Below, in pieces: positions 59,129 through 64,000 of a stretch of 64,000 nt of DNA. Source of the DNA: Thioglobus_B sp964403565 (GTDB taxonomy: Bacteria; Pseudomonadota; Gammaproteobacteria; PS1; Pseudothioglobaceae). How positions within the stretch are numbered: the first letter of the stretch is position 1; every line of letters begins with the position of its first letter. Below the pieces are notes generated by a model. That model was not told the DNA's origin. It saw only the letters and a program-made list of their open reading frames with translations, and searched no databases. A program made the translations under genes and the position numbers. The DNA lies in contig CAYOFV010000002.1 of NCBI GenBank assembly GCA_964403565.1, positions 1 through 64,000 of the forward strand, in the 5' to 3' direction.

Positions 59129-59623
59129 TTAATTACGTCTTGAGCGCTTATGGGCTTTTAGTCTATATATGCCTTGAATACCCCAATAACCAATAAATGA
59201 GCTTACGATAGACACCATTAAACATCCAAGTAAGAATGGTTGCCAAATAAGCCCAAATACCTCCCAAACGTATTCGAAAGACATAATAAAGTCTTGCTCT
59301 ATAGACACTCCTAAAATCCAAGCTCCTAATTTATAACATCCATAAAAAATTGGTGGCATGGTAAGAGGGTTGGTAATCCACACAAGTGCAATTGACAAGG
59401 GTAGGTTGGCTGAAAAAATTACAGCACCAGGTGCTGCAAGTAACATTTGAAACGGTACTGGAATAAATGCACAAAACAGACCAACTGCAAACGCTTTAGA
59501 AATTGAGCGTCTATTAAAGTTCCATAAGCTTGGACTATGCAAGTGTTTTGATAGCCATCCAAGATGTTTATGATTTTTTATCTCATGAGCTTTAGGAGAA
59601 TAGCGTTTTAAGGTTTTTTTCAT
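59129..59623 (-). CDS. DUF2062 membrane protein
   Basis: The 164-residue protein has a basic N-terminus (KKTLKRYSPKAHEIKNHKHLGWL), the family block SISKAFAVGLFCAFIPVPFQM and LPLSIALVWITNPLTMPPIFYGCY. There are about three membrane helices (55-75, 80-100, 130-150). DUF2062 proteins are widespread in proteobacteria without an assigned reaction. The ATG overlaps the dxs stop (ATGA), so it is co-translated with dxs. A role linked to envelope or isoprenoid metabolism is speculation from this pairing. Confidence 0.85.
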   Translation of the reverse strand: MKKTLKRYSPKAHEIKNHKHLGWLSKHLHSPSLWNFNRRSISKAFAVGLFCAFIPVPFQMLLAAPGAVIFSANLPLSIALVWITNPLTMPPIFYGCYKLGAWILGVSIEQDFIMSFEYVWEVFGLIWQPFLLGCLMVSIVSSFIGYWGIQGIYRLKAHKRSRRN

Positions 59624-61419
59624 GATTTACATGCTGACACAATCGCATCTTTGTCAATGCCATATAAATTATATAATTCATCTTGAGAGCCTTGCTCGGT
59701 AAACTCATCAGGAAGTCCTAACGTATGAACAGTGTTAGTTATATTATTTGCGTTTAAAACTTCATTGATAGCGCTTCCAGCACCACCTTTTATTGAATTA
59801 TCTTCAACTGAGATCAGTTTTGAATGTGATTTTGCAATATCCAAGATCATTTTCTCATCAATTGGCTTAACAAAACGCATATCTATAACAGTGGCTCCAT
59901 TTTCCTTACTAGCTTCTATCGCAGAATTAAGAGTGGTTCCAAAAGCAAATATTGCAATACCTTTACCTTTGATAGCAATATTGGCTTTACCAATTTCAAT
60001 TGTATTGTTAGATGTTAATTCTTCTGTATCTACATTGCCACGAGGGTAGCGTACACACATAACCCCATTAGTTGTAAAGGCAGTATTTAACATCTCATAC
60101 ATTTGAGAGGCGTTACTTGGAGTCATAATCACAACATTTGGAATGCATCTTAAAAAACTAAGATCAAAACTACCAGCATGAGTAGCACCGTCTGCACCAA
60201 CTAGTCCTGCTCGATCTATGGCAAATACAACATTTAGCTTTTGTAGGGCTATATCGTGAATAAGCTGATCATAGCCTCGTTGCAAAAATGTTGAATAAAT
60301 TGCAACAATAGGCTTTAAACCTTGGGATGCTAATCCACCGGCAAAAGTAATAGCATGTTGTTCAGCAATACCTACATCGAAAAATTGATCAGGAAATTGA
60401 TTTTCAAATTCACTCATACCAGATCCTGCAGACATGGCAGGGGTTATGGCAATTAAGTCTTTGTTGTTTTTTGCAGTATTTGCAAGCCATTTTCCAAAAA
60501 TATCACTATAGGTAGGCCCGCTATTACCTAAAGATTTTGGTGATATTCCATGATATCTACGAGGATCTTCTTCAGCACTAGTTAGGCCGTTGCCTTTTTT
60601 GGTAATAATATGCAACAGTCTAGGCTTGTTGTGATTTTTAAGATTATTTAGAGTTTTAACTAGTGTTGGCAGATCATGCCCGTCAATCGGTCCAAAATAA
60701 TCAACACCTAACTCTTCAAACAAAGTTCCCGGAAGAATCATTCCTTTAAGATGTTCTTCAGATTTTTTTGCAAATTCTTGAATTAGTGGTACACCTTCTA
60801 AAAACTTAAGGGATTTTGATTTAACGGTTGAATAAATTTTTCCAGACATAAGTTTGGTTAAGTATTTACTCATAGCGCCAACATTTTTAGATATTGACAT
60901 ATCGTTATCATTAAGAATAATTAACAGGTCTGCATTTGAATCGCCAGCATGGTTAAGTGCTTCAAACGACATACCACCAGTTAAAGCCCCATCACCAATA
61001 ATTGCTATTGATTTATGGTCGTTGTTATTTATGCCATTAGCAATTGCTATACCAAGTGCTGCGCTAATAGAGGTAGAAGAATGACCAGCTCCAAAAGCAT
61101 CATGCTTGCTTTCTGAAGTTTTAGTAAAGCCTGAAAGCCCTGATTTTTGTCTAAGAGTGTGCATCTTATCCATACGCCCGGTTAAAATTTTGTGGGTATA
61201 TGCTTGATGTCCAACATCAAATACAAAACTATCCTTGGGAGTTGAAAATACATAATGTATAGCAATTGTCATTTCAATTGTGCCAAGATTTGGCGCCAAA
61301 TGACCACCAGTTTGCTGAGTGTTTTCTATTAAAAATTCACGAATATCACGCGCAAGTATTGCTAACTCGTCTAAGTCTAGATTTTTTATATCAGTAGGGG
61401 ATTTAATTTTGTCTAGCAA
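59620..61419 (-). CDS. dxs: 1-deoxy-D-xylulose-5-phosphate synthase
   Basis: Dxs condenses pyruvate and glyceraldehyde 3-phosphate with thiamine diphosphate, the entry step of the MEP pathway. The ThDP motif is IIGDGALTGGMSFEALNHAG ... DNDMSIS. Catalytic blocks include HVLTKKG-type LHIITKKGNGL, DVGIAEQHAITFAGGLA and IDRAGLVGADGATHAGSFD. Length 599 is slightly shorter than E. coli (620). Its stop overlaps the DUF2062 gene. Confidence 0.97.
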   Translation of the reverse strand: MLDKIKSPTDIKNLDLDELAILARDIREFLIENTQQTGGHLAPNLGTIEMTIAIHYVFSTPKDSFVFDVGHQAYTHKILTGRMDKMHTLRQKSGLSGFTKTSESKHDAFGAGHSSTSISAALGIAIANGINNNDHKSIAIIGDGALTGGMSFEALNHAGDSNADLLIILNDNDMSISKNVGAMSKYLTKLMSGKIYSTVKSKSLKFLEGVPLIQEFAKKSEEHLKGMILPGTLFEELGVDYFGPIDGHDLPTLVKTLNNLKNHNKPRLLHIITKKGNGLTSAEEDPRRYHGISPKSLGNSGPTYSDIFGKWLANTAKNNKDLIAITPAMSAGSGMSEFENQFPDQFFDVGIAEQHAITFAGGLASQGLKPIVAIYSTFLQRGYDQLIHDIALQKLNVVFAIDRAGLVGADGATHAGSFDLSFLRCIPNVVIMTPSNASQMYEMLNTAFTTNGVMCVRYPRGNVDTEELTSNNTIEIGKANIAIKGKGIAIFAFGTTLNSAIEASKENGATVIDMRFVKPIDEKMILDIAKSHSKLISVEDNSIKGGAGSAINEVLNANNITNTVHTLGLPDEFTEQGSQDELYNLYGIDKDAIVSACKS

Positions 61420-61475
61420 AACAGAGTTGGTGTTATCTAAACCCTACATTATACTGTGTTTAATAAGGGTATTTT

Positions 61476-62831
61476 TTACCAAGATGGTCGGCGGATTTTT
61501 TGTTCTGGATCTTTTTGAATATTTTTATTTTTTATCTTAATTTTTTCATCAAAATTTCTAGCAATAAATCCAAGTTCTGGGTTTATTTTAGGCATTGGAA
61601 TCCATACTTGATATCCACTACCTTTGGCAACATCAATTTTTTCACCTTTGTTGGTTTCCATTGATTCAACATTATGATCAAAACAACCATTTGGAAGAAT
61701 GACTTCAATCGAGTCGCCGACACTAAACTTGTTTTTAACATCAATAAAAGCCCTGCCATCTTCGTATTTTAAAATTTCACCTACAGCTTGTTGCTTATTA
61801 GAGCGAGAATAGTTGTCAAAATAAGTTTGCAGTTCTTCAGGTTGGTGGCGACGATAAAATCCATCAGTATAGCCACGGTTTGCCAAATTTTCTAATACGC
61901 CAAAAGCCTCAGGGTTAAATTCTTTACCAGCCATAGCATCATCTATTGCTTGCTTGTAGACTTGTGCTGTACGCGCTGCATAGTAATGGGATTTGGTTCT
62001 GCCTTCGATTTTAAGTGAGTCAATTCCCATTTGCGTAAGTGTGTGTACATGCTCGATTGCACGCAGGTCTTTTGAATTCATAATATAGGTGCCATGTTCA
62101 TCTTCAAAAGCTGGCATTAATTCACCTGGTCGACCTTCTTCTTCTAGTAGTACCACTTGGTCATCATTTGATTTAATTTCTTTGGCTTTTATATCACCTT
62201 CAAATGTTTCTTCAGCATCTTTTACGTCATATTTCCATCTACATGAATTGGTGCATGATCCTTGATTGGGATCGCGATGATTAAAATATCCTGAAAGTAA
62301 GCATCTACCAGAGTAAGCAATACATAAAGCACCATGAACAAATACCTCTAGTTCTATATCAGGGCATTCTTGGCGTATTTCTTTAACTTCGTCTAAAGAT
62401 AGCTCTCTTGAAAGAATAATACGACTAACTCCGGCTTGCTGCCAAAATTTAACTGTTGCATAGTTAATGGTGTTAGCTTGTACTGACAGATGGATAATTT
62501 GATCAGGATATTTATCTTTAACCATCATTATCAGCCCAGGATCTGCCATTATTAACGCATCTGGATTAAGATCTATTACTGGAGATATGTCATCCATATA
62601 AGTTTTAATCTTACTATTGTGCGGAATAACATTTGATGCGACAAAAAACTTTTTGTTGTTTTCATGTGCTTCAATAATTCCTTGTTTTAATGTATCAAAA
62701 TCAAAAGAATTATTACGCACTCTAAGACTATATCGTGGTTGTCCAGCATATACAGCATCAGCGCCATATGCATACGCATAACGCATATGTTTTAAACTTC
62801 CAGCTGGTGATAATAGTTCAGGTCTTTGCAT
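61476..62831 (-). CDS. trhP: Peptidase U32-family tRNA hydroxylation protein (TrhP/YegQ)
   Basis: The 451-residue protein begins RPELLSPAGSLKHMRYAYAYGADAVYAG, the U32 signature. It contains EVFVHGALCIAYSGRCLLSGYFNHRDPNQGSC-type cysteines (IAYSGRCLLSGYF, QGSCTNSCRWKYDV) and SLKIEGRTKSHYYAA. TrhP (YegQ) takes part in prephenate-dependent 5-hydroxyuridine formation at tRNA position 34; earlier it was annotated as a protease. An Fe-S cluster is expected. The C-terminal part (about 390-451) is a small beta domain. The start overlaps the upstream frame of the divergent methyltransferase. Confidence 0.88.
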   Translation of the reverse strand: MQRPELLSPAGSLKHMRYAYAYGADAVYAGQPRYSLRVRNNSFDFDTLKQGIIEAHENNKKFFVASNVIPHNSKIKTYMDDISPVIDLNPDALIMADPGLIMMVKDKYPDQIIHLSVQANTINYATVKFWQQAGVSRIILSRELSLDEVKEIRQECPDIELEVFVHGALCIAYSGRCLLSGYFNHRDPNQGSCTNSCRWKYDVKDAEETFEGDIKAKEIKSNDDQVVLLEEEGRPGELMPAFEDEHGTYIMNSKDLRAIEHVHTLTQMGIDSLKIEGRTKSHYYAARTAQVYKQAIDDAMAGKEFNPEAFGVLENLANRGYTDGFYRRHQPEELQTYFDNYSRSNKQQAVGEILKYEDGRAFIDVKNKFSVGDSIEVILPNGCFDHNVESMETNKGEKIDVAKGSGYQVWIPMPKINPELGFIARNFDEKIKIKNKNIQKDPEQKIRRPSW

Positions 62832-62843
62832 ATGGCGTTATTT

Positions 62844-62875
62844 TACACAAGGCAAAGCATAAATACCCTTGTGTA
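62844..62875. promoter_or_regulatory. 9-bp inverted repeat touching a TATAAT box upstream of the methyltransferase
   Basis: TACACAAGG (62844-62852) and CCTTGTGTA (62867-62875) form a perfect dyad with a 14-bp centre. The right arm overlaps the first two bases of TATAAT (62874-62879), which lies 9 bp before the ATG at 62889. It could be an operator. Confidence 0.45.
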
Positions 62876-62888
62876 TAATGTTGCGAGT

Positions 62889-63479
62889 ATGTTTACCAGA
62901 GAAGATATTCCCAAGCTTAAAAAAGATTTGACTATTGATGCAAATTTACTTGAGCATGAGTTAAAACTTAAAACCCGGTGGGGCGTTTTTTCACCGCGAG
63001 CAATAGATGATGGTACAACTTTATTTATGCGTTATTTAGATATAGCTAGTGATGACAAATGCCTTGATCTTGGTTGTGGTTATGGTCCAATAGGAATTGC
63101 CGTTGCAAAATCTTGTCCACAGGGAGAAGTGCATATGGTTGACAAAGATTTTATTGCTATAGAGCTTGCAAATACCAATGCAAAGCTCAATAATGCAAAT
63201 AATGCTAAGGCATATTTATCTGACGCTTTCTCTAATGTATCTGAGCATAATTATTTTGATCAAATACTTTCAAATGTTCCGGCTAAGGTTGGTAGAGAGC
63301 AATTAAGTATAATTCTTTATGATGCGTATGACGCACTAAAGCCCGGAGGCAAAATTACATTTGTTACTATTAACGGGTTGCGTAATTTTATTAAAGATAA
63401 TTTTAAGCAAGTATTCGGTAATTATAAAAAATTAAAACAAGGTCAAAAATACACTGTAGCTCAAGCTGTAAAACAATAA
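62889..63479 (+). CDS. Class I SAM-dependent methyltransferase (RsmC/RlmG-like MTS domain)
   Basis: I prefer ATG 62889 (MFTREDIPKLKKDL, 196 residues). The in-frame ATG at 62826 overlaps trhP and adds a non-conserved leader. SAM motif: CLDLGCGYGPIGIAVAKSCP; acidic VDKDFIAIELAN; motif IV-like ILSNVPAKVGREQL (NVPAK in place of NPPFH). The C-terminal KPGGKITFVTINGLRNFIKDNF is typical of the MTS family, as in RsmC, RlmG and their single-domain relatives. Whether it methylates rRNA is unknown, since the NPPF/Y motif is changed. Confidence 0.78.
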   Translation: MFTREDIPKLKKDLTIDANLLEHELKLKTRWGVFSPRAIDDGTTLFMRYLDIASDDKCLDLGCGYGPIGIAVAKSCPQGEVHMVDKDFIAIELANTNAKLNNANNAKAYLSDAFSNVSEHNYFDQILSNVPAKVGREQLSIILYDAYDALKPGGKITFVTINGLRNFIKDNFKQVFGNYKKLKQGQKYTVAQAVKQ

Positions 63480-63567
63480 CTTTATATTTAAGTGTTATTT
63501 TTATATAGTTTTTTTACTATACCAAAGTATAATACTCAACATTATTTTATCAATCCGGGATTAGAAA

Positions 63568-63897
63568 ATGGATACATTAGAAAGAATTCAACAACAAGTA
63601 GATAGTGCACCAATTGTTATTTATATGAAAGGCACTCCACAATTTCCTCAGTGCGGATTTTCAGCTCGTGCTGCACAAACTCTAGCATCAACTGGAGTTG
63701 AGTTTGCATATGTAAATGTTTTTGAAGATCAAGAAGTGTTTCAAAGATTACCAGAGTTTGCTGATTGGCCTACTTTCCCTCAAATCTACTTCAACTCTGA
63801 GTTAGTTGGTGGTGGTGATATTATTATCGAAATGGCTGAAATGGGTACGCTAAAGGGCGAAATGGAAAAGGCTACTGAAAAGTTTAATGATAAGTAA
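63568..63897 (+). CDS. grxD: Monothiol glutaredoxin (Grx4 type)
   Basis: GrxD (109 residues) has the monothiol CGFS motif in GTPQFPQCGFSARAAQ, the glutathione-binding WPTFPQIYFNSELVGGGDII block and a short C-terminal helix. These proteins carry a GSH-ligated [2Fe-2S] cluster and pass it to Fe-S proteins, often with BolA. In this window it serves a genome rich in Fe-S enzymes (IspG, RlmN, LeuC, the DinG-like helicase). It is monocistronic as far as the window shows, with TATAAT at 63528-63533. Confidence 0.95.
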   Translation: MDTLERIQQQVDSAPIVIYMKGTPQFPQCGFSARAAQTLASTGVEFAYVNVFEDQEVFQRLPEFADWPTFPQIYFNSELVGGGDIIIEMAEMGTLKGEMEKATEKFNDK

Positions 63898-63908
63898 TTT
63901 ACCATTGG

Positions 63909-64000
63909 TTACAAATTGTGTAGTTTGTGACCATTGACTTTTAACCACTTTTTGCTAGATTTATAATTAGGCAGGATTTTTTCCAACATTTGCCAAAATT
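63909..64000 (-). CDS. Possible C-terminus of a gene running off the window
   Basis: An open minus-strand frame of 30 codons runs from the edge to TAA at 63909-63911, encoding a Lys-rich tail (EKILPNYKSSKKWLKVNGHK). It may be the end of a real gene convergent with grxD, but it is too short for a family call and could be chance in AT-rich DNA. Confidence 0.3.
   Translation of the reverse strand, partial: FWQMLEKILPNYKSSKKWLKVNGHKLHNL

Overview
The window is about 64 kb of AT-rich gammaproteobacterial chromosome. Gene content, gene order and codon use suggest a small-genome marine sulfur oxidiser of the SUP05/Thioglobus (Thioglobaceae) type. That assignment is an inference from resemblance, not a database result. 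Two runs of exactly 100 N (39827-39926 and 57758-57857) show it is a draft scaffold. No rRNA, tRNA or CRISPR array was seen, and genes are tightly packed with many 1-4 bp start/stop overlaps.

Layout. 1-2.6 kb: truncated mutM, a PuuD-like membrane protein, a palindrome-rich intergenic region and a highly expressed porin. 2.7-3.4 kb: a RAYT (REP-associated) transposase with REP-like palindromes. 3.5-8.4 kb: ygfZ, nhaD, coaX, trpS, rluB. 8.5-8.75 kb: two tandem 37-residue membrane proteins that are easy to miss. 8.8-16.6 kb: ileS-aroB, a membrane-anchored coiled-coil protein, gatC/gatA/gatB with a MITE inserted between gatC and gatA. 16.6-21.3 kb: an M50 protease, proS-psd, a second MITE and a CorC-like protein. 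21.3-28.4 kb (minus strand): eno, dnaJ, dnaK (sigma-32-type promoter), coaD, rsmD, ppa, rnd. 28.5-34.0 kb: ntrY, a shortened ntrX, trkA, trkH. 34.0-34.6 kb: a non-coding, apparently decayed region. 34.6-43.5 kb: dinG-like helicase, ispB, rlmE, typA and an RND pump. 43.4-48.4 kb (minus): a YyaL-DsbD fusion, ruvA, leuD, leuC. 48.5-50.7 kb: an AsnO-type amidotransferase and rnhA. 50.7-53.9 kb: a run of exported proteins (small acidic Cys protein, two paralogous rhodaneses, a Sel1 protein, a DUF3530-like hydrolase). 53.9-64 kb: DUF455, rluE, ratA / smpB, hupB, a third (deleted) MITE, rlmN, a rodZ-like fragment, ispG, DUF2062, dxs, trhP, a methyltransferase and grxD.

The genes serve mostly core functions: translation and tRNA charging (trpS, ileS, proS, GatCAB, rluB, rluE, rlmE, rlmN, rsmD, smpB, typA), isoprenoid synthesis (dxs, ispG, ispB), CoA synthesis (coaX, coaD), proteostasis (dnaK/dnaJ) and K+/Na+ homeostasis (trkAH, nhaD).

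The main points of interest are: (i) a 162-163 bp MITE family with 5-bp target duplications, whose ends rebuild host stop codons and split the gatC-gatA junction; (ii) a RAYT with a REP-like palindrome inside its own reading frame; (iii) an exported-protein cluster built around duplicated rhodaneses that share a near-identical DNA block; (iv) an NtrX regulator lacking its AAA+ domain; (v) an exported YyaL fused to a DsbD-alpha-like domain; (vi) the tandem 37-residue membrane proteins; (vii) two assembly joins, one a 55-bp duplicated overlap inside typA, the other falsely fusing rlmN to the tail of another gene.
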